A stretch of 64,000 nt of DNA from Bacteroides pyogenes_A (GTDB lineage: Bacteria; Bacteroidota; Bacteroidia; Bacteroidales; Bacteroidaceae), in NCBI RefSeq assembly GCF_048595595.1, contig NZ_CP184347.1. One strand, written 5' to 3'. A model generated the notes under the pieces. The model was not told the origin of the DNA. It did not search any database and worked only from the letters and a program-made list of their open reading frames with translations. A program made the translations under genes and the position numbers. Shown in pieces: positions 8,465 through 18,502 of this stretch (the stretch's first letter is position 1; every line of letters begins with the position of its first letter).

Positions 8465-11400
8465 ATGAATGTATCATCGGTTATAAAATTAGTAATCAGC
8501 ATCCTGTTCACGGCAATCTTCTCTCAGGTTTGTTTGGCACAGGAACTAATGGAAATAAAAGGCACAGTGCGTTCTGCTTCCGGAGAGCCTTTGCCGGGTG
8601 CCACTGCCATGGTGGCGGGTACGGCAAAGGGAGTCATCGCAGACGGCGACGGACGGTTCACACTCAAGGCCCGCAAAGGACAAACGCTGGAAGTGAGCTT
8701 CGTGGGAATGAAAACCCGGAAAGTGAAAATCACCTCCACCGTCATGAACATCACGCTTCAGGACAACGTGCAGGAGATAGAAGGAGTGGTAGTGACCGGC
8801 TATCAGAACATAAAGAACCGGGTATTTACGGGAGCGGCCTCTTCGGTGAAACTGGACGACATCAAACTCGACGGCGTGGCGGACGTATCGCGCATGCTCG
8901 AAGGGCGTGTGGCGGGACTCTCGATACAAAACGTCACCGGCAGCTTCGGATCGGCCCCCCGCATCAACATACGCGGCGGCGCTTCCATCATGGGAAACGT
9001 TCAACCCCTGTGGGTTATCGACGGAGCTGTGTATGAAGACTTAGTGTCACTCACGCTCGACCAATTGGCTTCGGGCGATGCCGTGACGCTCATCAGCTCC
9101 GCCGTTGCCGGACTGAACGCTTCGGACATCGAAGACATACAAGTATTGAAAGACGCTTCCGCCACATCCATTTACGGAGCCAGAGCCCTGAACGGGGTAA
9201 TCGTAATCACTACCCGCGCAGGTAAAAGAAACACGCCGAACAGGTTTTCTTACTCATACGAGTTGAGTATGCGGGCCATCCCTTCGTATACGGACTTCGA
9301 TCTGCTCAATTCGCAAGAGAGCATGTCCATCTATCAGGAGATGAACAGGAAGGGATACTTCTCTGTGCAAAACACATTATACGGGCGCCGCAGCGGTATT
9401 TACCACCAGATGTATAAGGCTCTCGGAACCGTCGATCCGTCTACCGGACGATATTATCTGGAAAACACGGACGAAGCCAAGCGCGCGTTCATGCGCGAGC
9501 GGGAATATGCCAACACCAACTGGTTCAAGGAGTTGTTTACATACAACCCCATCCATACGCACACCGTAACCTTCTCCGGAGGAGGAGAGAATTCGACCAT
9601 GTATGCCTCCATCGGTTTCTACGACGACAGGGGATGGACGCTTGCCGATAATGTAAAACGCATCACCGCCAACATCAAAAACTCCTTCTACTGGAAGGAG
9701 GACAAGATAAAGGCTACCATATCCGCACAAGGGAACTTGCGTAACCAAAACTCTCCGGGTACGATTTCTCAGCGAAAGAATACGGTGATCGGAACGTTCG
9801 AACGCGACTTCGACATCAATCCCTTTGCCTATGCTTTGGGAACAAGCCGTACCTTGCGCCCCCGCAATGCTAACGGCGAACCGGAATACTACCGCAATAA
9901 CTGGGCTCCGTTCAATATCCTGAACGAGTTTGACAACAATTACCTGAAAACCGAAGTGCTCGACTTCAAACTGCAAGGCGAACTTTCATACAGACTCAAC
10001 GACAACATCGAAGCGAAAGGATTGGCGTCGGTACGTCATGCGGTTACCAAAAGTTCGCATTTCATCACCGAACAATCGAATGTGATACAGGCTTTCCGCG
10101 CCAACGAAACTCCCTATGTGGCGCAAGAGAATATCTATTTGTTGAAGAATAAAGACAACCCCTTGCAACTGCCGCAAGTGGCGCTGACTCACGGAGGCAT
10201 GTTCAATAAGACCGAGACTTCTCTGCGCAGCTATTTGGGACGCTTTGCGCTCGACTACAACAAACAGATGGGCGAGCACGACATACGTGCTTTCGGATTT
10301 ACCGAAATACGCTATGCCGACCGCAGCATCAACCCTTTCCAAGGTTATGGGATACAATACGACAGAGGGAATCAGGTGTTCACCAATCCTCTGATTTTCG
10401 ATAAGCTCACTAACGAAGGAAACACTTATTTCTCGCTTACCGAGCGCTACGAAAGAGGGGTGACCCTCTCCGCCAGCGCCACCTACGGATATGCGGGCAA
10501 ATACGTTTTCAACGGCGTATTCAATTATGAAGGGTCGAATACGGCAGGCAAATACAGCCGTTCGCGCTGGTTGCCTACTTGGAATATCGGAGCAAAGTGG
10601 AACATGGATCAAGAGAAGTTCATGAAAAAGTATCCTGCTGTTTCTAAGCTCGCCCTGCGTGCCAGTTACGGACTGACAGCCAAAATGAACGAACAGGCGA
10701 TAAACTCCACAGCTGTGTTCAAGCATCTCATCATCAACCGTACACTGCTGAAGGACCGCGAGAATGCGTTGCGCATCCTGCACCTTGAGAACCGCGACCT
10801 GACATGGGAGAAAATGTATGAGCTGAATCTCGGTTTGGAACTCGGGCTGTTCAACAACCGCATAAGCGCAACATTCGATGTCTACCAACGAAACTCATTC
10901 GACCTGATAGACCTCATCCGTACCTCCGGCGTGGGCGGACAATATTACAAATATGCCAACTTCGGAGACATGCGCACACGAGGAGTAGAGTTGGCGTTGC
11001 AAACCAAAAATATTGTAACCGGCAACTTCAGCTGGACTACGGCTTTCACCGTGAGCGGCATGAAGCAGAAGATCACCCGCCTGCTGAATATGCCGAATAC
11101 GTTCGATATGGTGGCGGGAACCGGACGCGGCAATATCCTCGGATTCCCACGGGGTTCTCTGTTCTCTTTCAACTTTCAGGGACTCAACAACAATGGTCTG
11201 CCTACCTTCGACTTCGGACTTTACCCTTCCAACCAAGGTGTGAACAGCGAAATATCAGGAGCCGATTTCCTCGACGCGCAGTATTCGAAGTCGTACCTTA
11301 TCTACCACGGGCCTATCGAACCCACTTATATAGGCGGAGTATCGAACACGTTTAAATACAAGAACTGGGAGCTTTCGTGCTTCGTCACCATGCAAGCGGG

Positions 11401-11842
11401 CAACAAGATACGCCTTAACCCGACATTCGATCCTTCGTTCGCCGACCTGAACGTGTTTTCGAAGGAGTACTACGATCGCTGGCTCAATCCGGGCGACGAG
11501 TGGAAAACGAATATCCCTGTCATTCCTTCGCAGGATTTGATTCGCAACATCGGAAAAGAAAATATCGAAAAGGCTTACAACACTTATAATTACTCTCAGA
11601 ACAGAGTGGCAGACGGAAGTTTCGTGCGCATGAAAAACATCTCGTTGGGGTATCGATTGCCCAAAAAGCTTCTTTCACAACTCAAGATCAGGCAAATGAG
11701 TGTGAAGGCAAACATAACCAATCCGTTCCTGATTTATGCAGACAAGAAGTTGAAAGGGCAAGATCCGGAGTTCTACAAATCGGGAGGAGTTTCATTGCCT
11801 ACTCCCAAACAATATACGATGACACTGCATGTTGAATTTTAA
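8465..11842 (+). CDS. SusC/RagA-like TonB-dependent transporter
   Basis: The 1125-residue protein has a signal peptide ending near VCLAQ. Domains: carboxypeptidase-D regulatory-like domain (about 30-110, GTVRSASGEPLPGA), a TonB-box-like EGVVVTGY segment (about 117), plug (about 125-245, with INIRGG and VLKDASATSIYGARALNGVI), then the barrel with a C-terminal TLHVEF. SusC proteins form the outer-membrane channel beneath a SusD lid. There is no STN domain, so no direct sigma-factor signalling is expected. It sits 51 bp after the FecA-like receptor and 10 bp before susD. Having two different TonB-dependent receptor types in one operon is unusual. The imported ligand cannot be read; lack of glycoside hydrolases nearby argues against an ordinary polysaccharide system. 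Confidence 0.92.
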   Translation: MNVSSVIKLVISILFTAIFSQVCLAQELMEIKGTVRSASGEPLPGATAMVAGTAKGVIADGDGRFTLKARKGQTLEVSFVGMKTRKVKITSTVMNITLQDNVQEIEGVVVTGYQNIKNRVFTGAASSVKLDDIKLDGVADVSRMLEGRVAGLSIQNVTGSFGSAPRINIRGGASIMGNVQPLWVIDGAVYEDLVSLTLDQLASGDAVTLISSAVAGLNASDIEDIQVLKDASATSIYGARALNGVIVITTRAGKRNTPNRFSYSYELSMRAIPSYTDFDLLNSQESMSIYQEMNRKGYFSVQNTLYGRRSGIYHQMYKALGTVDPSTGRYYLENTDEAKRAFMREREYANTNWFKELFTYNPIHTHTVTFSGGGENSTMYASIGFYDDRGWTLADNVKRITANIKNSFYWKEDKIKATISAQGNLRNQNSPGTISQRKNTVIGTFERDFDINPFAYALGTSRTLRPRNANGEPEYYRNNWAPFNILNEFDNNYLKTEVLDFKLQGELSYRLNDNIEAKGLASVRHAVTKSSHFITEQSNVIQAFRANETPYVAQENIYLLKNKDNPLQLPQVALTHGGMFNKTETSLRSYLGRFALDYNKQMGEHDIRAFGFTEIRYADRSINPFQGYGIQYDRGNQVFTNPLIFDKLTNEGNTYFSLTERYERGVTLSASATYGYAGKYVFNGVFNYEGSNTAGKYSRSRWLPTWNIGAKWNMDQEKFMKKYPAVSKLALRASYGLTAKMNEQAINSTAVFKHLIINRTLLKDRENALRILHLENRDLTWEKMYELNLGLELGLFNNRISATFDVYQRNSFDLIDLIRTSGVGGQYYKYANFGDMRTRGVELALQTKNIVTGNFSWTTAFTVSGMKQKITRLLNMPNTFDMVAGTGRGNILGFPRGSLFSFNFQGLNNNGLPTFDFGLYPSNQGVNSEISGADFLDAQYSKSYLIYHGPIEPTYIGGVSNTFKYKNWELSCFVTMQAGNKIRLNPTFDPSFADLNVFSKEYYDRWLNPGDEWKTNIPVIPSQDLIRNIGKENIEKAYNTYNYSQNRVADGSFVRMKNISLGYRLPKKLLSQLKIRQMSVKANITNPFLIYADKKLKGQDPEFYKSGGVSLPTPKQYTMTLHVEF

Positions 11843-11852
11843 TCGCATTGAA

Positions 11853-13358
11853 ATGAAAAGAACAATTTACTTAAGTATCATACTCACGCTGCTCACGGCA
11901 TGCCAAGGCTATCTGGAAACAAACCCCGACTCTACGCTCGATGTGAAGATAGACAGTGAAGAGAAAATAGCCGAATTGCTCGCCGGAGCTTACCCCGAAG
12001 CCAGTTACTTCGCGTTCTTGGAAACACGTACCGACAATGTAGGCGAACGGGTGAACGGCATACATTCACGGCTGAACGAAGCCATGTATTATTGGGAAGA
12101 TTACGATCAGGAAGATCTGGACACTCCGCTGAACTATTGGAACGCATGCTACGCGGGCATCGCACAAGCCAACCAAGCGTTGGAGCTTCTGAGCAAATAT
12201 CCTAAAACCGACCGTGTGAAAGCTTTGTACGGCGAAGCATTCCTATTGCGTGCCTATCTGCACTTTATGCTGGTCAACATCTGGGCGGAGCCGTACGGTA
12301 CATCCAAGTCGGAGACTGCACCCGGCATACCTTACCTGACAAAGCCTGAAAAGAATGCGCTGGTGGACTACAAGCGCGGAACCGTAAAGGAGGTGTACGA
12401 AAAGATCGAGAAAGACCTGAAACTCGGTATTTCACTGGTAGACGACAGCTATTACGGCAAACCGAAATTCCACTTCAATAAAAAAGCCGCATACGCTTTC
12501 GCTTCCCGCTTTTACCTGATTAAAGGAGAATGGGAACTCGTTATTGCCTATTCAGACTACGTGCTCGGCATAGATCCCAAACCTGTTCTTCGGAACTGGC
12601 AGAAGTACAGCAAAGATTTTTATTTCAACCGCAAGCATCTCTATACCCGATACACAAGCACTGAAGAGCCTGCCAATTTGCTACTCTCCACAACAGAGTC
12701 AAGGGTAGCCCGCAACATATCCACAGAAAAGTACGGAGTGACAAGCAAAAGCGCAGACAAAGTGTACAACCAGCATGGGGTAGACGGATGCGCCAACTTC
12801 CGGAAAGTGAATATGGAACCGGTTTTCCTTTTCAACTATAATGACGGACGCATAGGCGACGGACAATATATCGGCAAATTCGACGAGCTTTCATTATCGG
12901 GCTATACAGGCATACGACCGAAGGGACTGTATGTCACCAACGTTTTATTCTCCACCGATGAGGTAATGCTCAACCGGATGGAGGCATACGCCATGATCGG
13001 AGAATACGACAAATCCATAAACGACCTGCTTATCTATCTTTCTGCCAAATTCGGAATCACTCCTTCGTGCAGCCGTCCGGACTACACGCAAACAAGCAGC
13101 GACAATTACCAGACCTATACTCCGTTCTACGGAATGAGCATCAAGCAGCTGGCAATGGTAAAAACCATTTTAGGATTCAGACAACAAGAGTTCATTCACG
13201 AAGGATTGAGGTGGTTCGACATTCGCCGTTTTTACATACCGGTGAAACGTACATCGAAGTATAAGTTCTATAAGCAGCTGGAAAAAGAAGACCCGAGAAA
13301 GCTCCTGCAAATACCTGCCGAAGCCATCAACCGGGGATTAGAACCTAACCCCCGTTGA
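11853..13358 (+). CDS. SusD/RagB-like surface lipoprotein
   Basis: The protein has 501 residues from the ATG at 11853. An earlier ATG at 11829 overlaps the end of susC and adds eight residues before the signal peptide, so it is less likely. The lipobox LTAC marks lipidation. The SusD superfamily fold is shown by LETNPDSTLD, the helical YAGIAQANQALELL and LRAYLHFMLVNIWAEPYG stretches, and the C-terminal signature EFIHEGLRWFDIRRF. It should act as the lid and capture protein for the SusC channel encoded just upstream. Its ligand-binding residues are too variable to predict a substrate. Confidence 0.9.
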   Translation: MKRTIYLSIILTLLTACQGYLETNPDSTLDVKIDSEEKIAELLAGAYPEASYFAFLETRTDNVGERVNGIHSRLNEAMYYWEDYDQEDLDTPLNYWNACYAGIAQANQALELLSKYPKTDRVKALYGEAFLLRAYLHFMLVNIWAEPYGTSKSETAPGIPYLTKPEKNALVDYKRGTVKEVYEKIEKDLKLGISLVDDSYYGKPKFHFNKKAAYAFASRFYLIKGEWELVIAYSDYVLGIDPKPVLRNWQKYSKDFYFNRKHLYTRYTSTEEPANLLLSTTESRVARNISTEKYGVTSKSADKVYNQHGVDGCANFRKVNMEPVFLFNYNDGRIGDGQYIGKFDELSLSGYTGIRPKGLYVTNVLFSTDEVMLNRMEAYAMIGEYDKSINDLLIYLSAKFGITPSCSRPDYTQTSSDNYQTYTPFYGMSIKQLAMVKTILGFRQQEFIHEGLRWFDIRRFYIPVKRTSKYKFYKQLEKEDPRKLLQIPAEAINRGLEPNPR

Positions 13359-13396
13359 ATATATTGAAAATATAATGGACAGAGAATATTAAAAAC

Positions 13397-14398
13397 ATGA
13401 AAACAATAAGCAAAAGAATGAGATTCAGATACTTTATCGGACGAAGCTTGTACCTGTTTGCCACATGCCTGCTGTTAGCGGGCTGCGAACAGGAAGCTGC
13501 CTTATCCGACCAAAGCGTAGTAGATTTGGGAGCAGTACAACGCAACAAAACAGAACTTGACGAGTGGATATTAAATACATTCACACGTCCTTACGGTATC
13601 GAAATCGAATATCGTTGGGATAAAAACGTGGCGCAGAACGGAAGCTACACCTATCCGCCGGAAGCCGCTAATGTAAAAAGTGTGCTCGAAACGATCAAAG
13701 CGTTGTGGATCGACCTCTATACAGCTGCCGATCTGGGAGGAGAAAAGTTCTTTCTGGGCAAGAACCCCGTTAAGATTTACATGTATGGCGGAAAGAACAT
13801 AGACGGAAACGGAGTAGAGCTTTTAGGAAATACGGAAGCAACGACCAACGAGATGTTTCTGTACAACGTCAACGACTTCGACCCGAAAGATGAGGACAAA
13901 GTGTTTATCTTGATGCGAAGCGTGCATCATCAATTCGCAAAACGATTGATGGAGTTGTTCCCTTACGACAGAAACAAATTCCTGACCATCAGCAGAAACA
14001 GATATATCGAATCGACCAAACTCATTGCCGATATATTCAAAGGAGAGACACAAGGGCGCAGATTGCTTACTTTCTCACCATATCCGAGCAAGAGAGGCTT
14101 TTTTACTTTCCACTCTTTCCTCTCTGCCGAGGATGATTTCGCCGAGATTATCAGCGCTAAACTTACGCATACCCCTAAAGAGGTACTTAAAGCGTTGGCA
14201 GAAGCCCAAAAACCTTACTATGACCCAGATCCGGAAGTCCAGAAAACTTACGATGAAGAGGCACGCCAAGCATACAAAGAGCTGACGGAGAAAGAAGCGT
14301 TTGTAGAAGACTATTTCAATAAAGAAATCAAAATCTCGCTCGATTATCTGCAAATGATAAGCATAAAACAATTAAAAGCATATACGAAACAAAAATAA
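13397..14398 (+). CDS. Zinc-metallohydrolase-like lipoprotein with a degenerate HExxH motif
   Basis: The 333-residue lipoprotein (lipobox LAGC, Cys30) belongs by sequence and gene order to the substrate-import-associated zinc metallohydrolase family found next to SusC/SusD pairs. Such proteins normally carry HExxH in an HHEFAH-like context. Here residues 177-182 read HHQFAK: the catalytic Glu is Gln179 and the second zinc His is Lys182. The later EDDFAE motif (245-250) is still present. From general knowledge of zincin peptidases, both losses should abolish catalysis, so this is probably a pseudoenzyme kept for binding or structure. The frame is intact with no sign of decay. It follows susD by 38 bp and precedes the DUF4302 gene by 5 bp. 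Confidence 0.75.
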   Translation: MKTISKRMRFRYFIGRSLYLFATCLLLAGCEQEAALSDQSVVDLGAVQRNKTELDEWILNTFTRPYGIEIEYRWDKNVAQNGSYTYPPEAANVKSVLETIKALWIDLYTAADLGGEKFFLGKNPVKIYMYGGKNIDGNGVELLGNTEATTNEMFLYNVNDFDPKDEDKVFILMRSVHHQFAKRLMELFPYDRNKFLTISRNRYIESTKLIADIFKGETQGRRLLTFSPYPSKRGFFTFHSFLSAEDDFAEIISAKLTHTPKEVLKALAEAQKPYYDPDPEVQKTYDEEARQAYKELTEKEAFVEDYFNKEIKISLDYLQMISIKQLKAYTKQK

Positions 14399-14403
14399 AG
14401 AGT

Positions 14404-15432
14404 ATGAAAATAGGATTCCAACTACTTATTCTGATAGCGGTCTGCTTCTCCTGCAAGGATGAGAATATTTTCGATTTATCTCCTTCCGAGCGAAGCGCAA
14501 AACATATCAGCGAACTGAGGAAGGAGCTTACAGATGCCCCCCACGGGTGGTGTGTCACTTACTTTCCCCGGACAGATTCGCTACTGTTTACAAATGTGAA
14601 CGAGCAGATAACCCAATTCGAATACCGGAACAAATATGGATATGGCGGACACTGCTTCTTCATGAAGTTCGCGGACGACGGAACAGTAGAAACCATAGCC
14701 GATTATGACGAGCAGAGTGGGAAGAACAGCCGCAAAAGTGAATTTGAAGTAAGTCAGAACACATTCACTCAACTAAGCTTCACCACTTACAATTATCTGC
14801 ACAGTCTGGTAAACAACCAATTCGCCGCTGCCACCGATTTTCTTTATACCGGCAAAGATGCCGACGGCAATCTTGTTTTTCGCACAGCTTCATACATAGA
14901 ACCTGCACGCGAGTACATCGTCTTTACAAAGCTGAAAAGCGAGAACAGTTGGGCGGAAGATATACATAAAGCTTATGATAACAACCGATTTTTCCAAGAG
15001 ATGAAAAATCCGCAACTGGTCATCCGGAAAGCAGACCGGATATATTTCCGCAGCGACATGCAGACCAGAACTATTATTGACAATAGAGATGAAAACTCAA
15101 AAAAAAGAAAAAAGCAGGAGGAATATCAACGCTATCATCTGTTTCTTTTTGCCAAAGACCCCTATGCGCCCCACGGATGGCCCAAAGAGGTAGTAGGTCT
15201 GGGATCGGGATATGTGGGCACAACAGACGGATTGACGTTCAGACCCGGTATACGATACAGCAAAAACTACACGTTTTACGATTTCCGCAGAGAAGGAAAC
15301 CGCTTTGTTTGTGAACTCGTGAAGGTGTTCGACCCTTACAGCAAGACCGAACGTTGGGTAAGCAAACATCTTGCCCCCGGCGGAGAAGTAACCGGAGTGA
15401 TAGCCGAAATTTGGGATAAATCTGATAATTAA
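14404..15432 (+). CDS. DUF4302 lipoprotein
   Basis: The 342-residue lipoprotein has lipobox CFSC (Cys17). The N-terminal pattern SPSERSAKHISELRKELTDA followed by HGWCVTYFP is the start of DUF4302, a Bacteroidota surface-lipoprotein family commonly linked to SusC/SusD plus the zinc-metallohydrolase-like lipoprotein. No biochemical function is established. The family usually shows alternating beta strands with conserved aromatic and Asp/Gly turns, seen here as GYGGHCFFMKFADDGTV. It overlaps functionally with its operon neighbours, only 5 bp after the preceding stop and 15 bp before the next start. Likely a surface accessory or ligand-binding component. Confidence 0.7.
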   Translation: MKIGFQLLILIAVCFSCKDENIFDLSPSERSAKHISELRKELTDAPHGWCVTYFPRTDSLLFTNVNEQITQFEYRNKYGYGGHCFFMKFADDGTVETIADYDEQSGKNSRKSEFEVSQNTFTQLSFTTYNYLHSLVNNQFAAATDFLYTGKDADGNLVFRTASYIEPAREYIVFTKLKSENSWAEDIHKAYDNNRFFQEMKNPQLVIRKADRIYFRSDMQTRTIIDNRDENSKKRKKQEEYQRYHLFLFAKDPYAPHGWPKEVVGLGSGYVGTTDGLTFRPGIRYSKNYTFYDFRREGNRFVCELVKVFDPYSKTERWVSKHLAPGGEVTGVIAEIWDKSDN

Positions 15433-15447
15433 AAAACAAAAAGCGAC

Positions 15448-16116
15448 ATGAAATATATATGGACAATGTGTGTATTGCTGCTGGTATGCAGTTGCAACAC
15501 AGTGAAAGAAGACACCATAATAAACGAAGATTATGAAAAAATATTTCCACCGAAAGAAATAGAAAAACCGGAGAACAAACGAGGAGAGCTGACGATACAG
15601 TTATGTGACCCTGACTTGGCATTGAAAAACTACAAATATCCCGGTACCGAAACACCCGACGGTGCAGAAAAATACAAAGTGACTCTTCTATGTCAATTTA
15701 ATGAAACAGACCGAAAAGGAATTCTTGTAGATGATCCACAAGTAACAGCTCGATACGAAGTAAAGTATATCAACGAAAAGAAAGAGTTAATAACCATCAC
15801 TTGCATCAAGAAGGATTCGGAGTCTGCAGAAGAAGATACGGAAGAGGACAACGATGAAGAAGAGGAAGAACAAAACATCAATGTGATGAGCAATGGCGAA
15901 GAGTTGGAAATTACGTTCGATGTCTACTCCGGGTTTCCCTTATACCTCAGTGTCAGCGGAGTAGGGCCCAGAGATTCTAATGTAAAAGCAAGCATTAAGG
16001 CTGTTTCCACCGACGGGTTGATTGAACTTCCCGAATTGCGGACGGAACAATATCAGAATGAAGAAGGGCCGAATATGCTGAAGCATCCTTATTGTGAATA
16101 TTTTATTTTACCTTAG
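15448..16116 (+). CDS. Small lipoprotein with an acidic run
   Basis: A 222-residue predicted lipoprotein (lipobox VCSC, Cys16) that I do not recognise as a named family. It is beta-rich. Residues about 125-141 contain fourteen Asp/Glu in a short loop (EEDTEEDNDEEEEE), inserted between ITITCIKKD and the next strand VMSNGEELEITFDVY. Such a loop could bind divalent cations or a basic partner; this is inference. It ends in CEYFILP. Tight spacing (15 bp upstream, 12 bp downstream) places it in the nine-gene operon, in a slot that other such operons also fill with a small lipoprotein. Confidence 0.55.
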   Translation: MKYIWTMCVLLLVCSCNTVKEDTIINEDYEKIFPPKEIEKPENKRGELTIQLCDPDLALKNYKYPGTETPDGAEKYKVTLLCQFNETDRKGILVDDPQVTARYEVKYINEKKELITITCIKKDSESAEEDTEEDNDEEEEEQNINVMSNGEELEITFDVYSGFPLYLSVSGVGPRDSNVKASIKAVSTDGLIELPELRTEQYQNEEGPNMLKHPYCEYFILP

Positions 16117-16128
16117 AAAAAGAGAGAA

Positions 16129-17313
16129 ATGAATTACATAAAACAACATATACTATCCCTTTGTTTGCTGGCAAGCGTAACGGCCTGCACCGAAGGGACG
16201 AATGAAACGGTAGAAAGCGCATACCGGCCTCCTGTATTGCCGGAACCGTCGTACAAGTTTTCAAGAAACGGAGAGAGCAGCGTAAACACGTTGGAGTGTA
16301 AATTTCTGAAGGCCCCTATCGACAGAATCTTTTCGAGATACATGAGCGGAGCACGCATGGGCACGAAAATGGACTATGATGAAGCGATGCAAATGTTCCG
16401 CGAAGGAGAGTACGGTTTGAAGCCGCAAAATGAGATAGCCACTTCTACGCTACACCTTACCGACAGAGGAAAAATCCTGCAAGATTTCAACAGTTGGTTT
16501 GACACGTCGACACGTATAGCCGGATTAGGGCAGGAAAAACCGCATGAACACAGAAGTACGGAAGCTCAAAAAGGAATAACGGGATATGTAGGAATCAATA
16601 TAGGCGACAAAGACATTTGTTTTGTGGATGAAAGAGGAATTGCCGTAGCCGAAGTTTACAGATATGCCGTCATGGGTACCATATATCTGGACAAAATACT
16701 CAACGTGCACCTGAGTGAAGATGTAACGGAAAACCCGGAAGTACGCTCCGCGCACGACTTGACCCAACTGTCTGCGGGACACAACTATACAGAGTTGGAA
16801 CACCACTGGGATTTAGCCTATGGATATTACGATTTCTGGAAACCGCTCGCCCAGTCTGAAGGCTTGCCGGCATTGAAAGATTCGCACCGCCGCATCTTTC
16901 AATGTTTTGTAAGAGGACGTACCTATATGGAAACATCACGTTACGATGAAATCAAGCTACAAGCGGATACTATCAGGCATGAGCTTGGACGTGTGGTGGC
17001 TGCCAGAGCAATGAACCTGCTGGTAGGAGCCAACACCTTTGCCAATCTGAAAGAAAACCCCAAACATGCTTTTCGACTTCTATCGCAAGCCTACGGACTC
17101 ATTTATGCCTCACAGTTTGCTCGAAACGCACAAGGGCAACCATTTATTACATATCAGGAAACCCGGAAACTTTTACAGACATTGGAGCGAGAAGGCGGGC
17201 TATGGGACAAGGAACGCTTGTTGGGAGAAGAAAAAGACGAAGGCTCGTTACGCCATTTGGCAGCACAGATAGGCGAGAGGTTCGGAGTGTCACCTGAAGA
17301 AATAAAAAAATAA
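16129..17313 (+). CDS. DUF4856 lipoprotein
   Basis: The 394-residue predicted lipoprotein has lipobox VTAC (Cys20). The central motif LEHHWDLAYGYYDF (about residues 224-237) is the hallmark of DUF4856, an all-helical Bacteroidota surface family often encoded beside DUF4302 proteins and TonB-dependent receptors. The protein is mostly helical after an initial YRPPVLPEPSYKF segment, with conserved Arg/Glu-rich helices such as IKLQADTIRHELGRVVAARAM. No catalytic residue set is apparent. Its place between an acidic lipoprotein and a CBM/FnIII protein suggests a surface ligand-handling role. A link to iron or heme capture is suggested only by the FecA-like receptor in the same operon. Confidence 0.65.
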   Translation: MNYIKQHILSLCLLASVTACTEGTNETVESAYRPPVLPEPSYKFSRNGESSVNTLECKFLKAPIDRIFSRYMSGARMGTKMDYDEAMQMFREGEYGLKPQNEIATSTLHLTDRGKILQDFNSWFDTSTRIAGLGQEKPHEHRSTEAQKGITGYVGINIGDKDICFVDERGIAVAEVYRYAVMGTIYLDKILNVHLSEDVTENPEVRSAHDLTQLSAGHNYTELEHHWDLAYGYYDFWKPLAQSEGLPALKDSHRRIFQCFVRGRTYMETSRYDEIKLQADTIRHELGRVVAARAMNLLVGANTFANLKENPKHAFRLLSQAYGLIYASQFARNAQGQPFITYQETRKLLQTLEREGGLWDKERLLGEEKDEGSLRHLAAQIGERFGVSPEEIKK

Positions 17314-17320
17314 AATAAAC

Positions 17321-18469
17321 ATGGAAGCAATTCACAGAATAGCATTATTCGCAATGATGTGGGTATGGATGATTCCCACAGCGAACGCACAAGAGAATTT
17401 ATTGAAAAACGGAGACTTTGAAGGTGCATGGAGCGGATCGTACTTTGATATGAGTCCCGAGGGATGGAAGGTACACAGAGCGGCGACCGAGCGCGTGTCT
17501 GGAAAGCGGGACGGAGGAAGCGGAGCAAATATATTCATGGCTTATCTCGACAATGGGGGATCCATCAGACCCATTGACAATAGTGTCGAGGCTTGGCGCG
17601 CCGGAGCATTGCACGTGGAGAAAGGAGCTTCATACAAACTGACCGTTTGGCACAAATGCACGCGAGACAATTTGAGCTTTTACGTTAACTTCAATTTCTA
17701 CAAAAGAGCGAAAGAGGACGACCAGTATAAAAGCAATCAAAGTTTCTCTTTCAAAACACAGAAAGACCAATGGGTAAAATTCGAACAGGTGATCAAGATA
17801 CCTGAAAACGAAGATATAGACGTAGCCTCAATGAGCATAAGTTTCGCGTACAGGCGAAACGAGAAAATCTATTTCGACGATATTTCTTTGGTAAAATCAG
17901 AGGGCGGATCCGTAACACCTGAAGTAGAAAAGCCGGAAAAACCCGGATTGAAGTACCCCCAGAGCTTCCAGCGCGAAATTACAGTGTCGTGGGAAAAGAG
18001 CCATGCAGAAGGAATCACTTACGAAGTAAAAGACGGAAAACAGACATATACCGGAATCACCGGAAACTCGTTCACAGTAGAGAAACTCACACCCGGACAG
18101 ACGTACGACATCGAAGTATGTGCCGTAAAAGACGGAGTGAGGTCTGAATATGCAAAAACGAGGGTCGAAACGAGAAACCTCGAAAGACCCGTCGATTCAG
18201 AAGACCGCATCCCCTATCTGCGCACTGTCGAACCTGCCGGTTCATGCAAAGGGAGATTGCTGAAGCTCTACTACAACGATTTGGCAAATCCGGATGCAAA
18301 GATCTCGTACAAGCTCGACGGAAAGCCTGTTCAGCCGAAAAACAATACGCTGGAATTCCCCGCTTTCGAAGGATACTACAAACGCTTTCAACTGGAAATC
18401 CATATCGACGAAGGAGAAGGCCGAGAATGGGAAATCCTGTATAATGAGCTGAGCGTGCAGAATTTTTAA
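17321..18469 (+). CDS. Exported CBM-like jelly-roll plus FnIII protein
   Basis: The protein has 382 residues and a type I signal peptide cut near ANAQ. No lipobox is present, unlike most of its neighbours. Residues about 25-190 read NLLKNGDFE, then GWKVHR and KIYFDDISLVK, the start and end of a CBM4/9-type beta jelly roll. Residues about 205-285 form a fibronectin type III domain (ITVSWEKS, LTPGQTYDIEVCAV). The C-terminal 90 residues look like another beta domain ending in LSVQNF. It probably binds a carbohydrate or other ligand in the periplasm or after export. It has no catalytic module. It starts 7 bp after the DUF4856 gene. Confidence 0.6.
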   Translation: MEAIHRIALFAMMWVWMIPTANAQENLLKNGDFEGAWSGSYFDMSPEGWKVHRAATERVSGKRDGGSGANIFMAYLDNGGSIRPIDNSVEAWRAGALHVEKGASYKLTVWHKCTRDNLSFYVNFNFYKRAKEDDQYKSNQSFSFKTQKDQWVKFEQVIKIPENEDIDVASMSISFAYRRNEKIYFDDISLVKSEGGSVTPEVEKPEKPGLKYPQSFQREITVSWEKSHAEGITYEVKDGKQTYTGITGNSFTVEKLTPGQTYDIEVCAVKDGVRSEYAKTRVETRNLERPVDSEDRIPYLRTVEPAGSCKGRLLKLYYNDLANPDAKISYKLDGKPVQPKNNTLEFPAFEGYYKRFQLEIHIDEGEGREWEILYNELSVQNF

Positions 18470-18502
18470 GAATAAAGACACTATTAAACTGTTTACAAAC
18501 TT

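Noticed and set aside
9986..10888. 300-codon minus-strand ORF
   Set aside because: It is antisense to the SusC barrel region; no family features.
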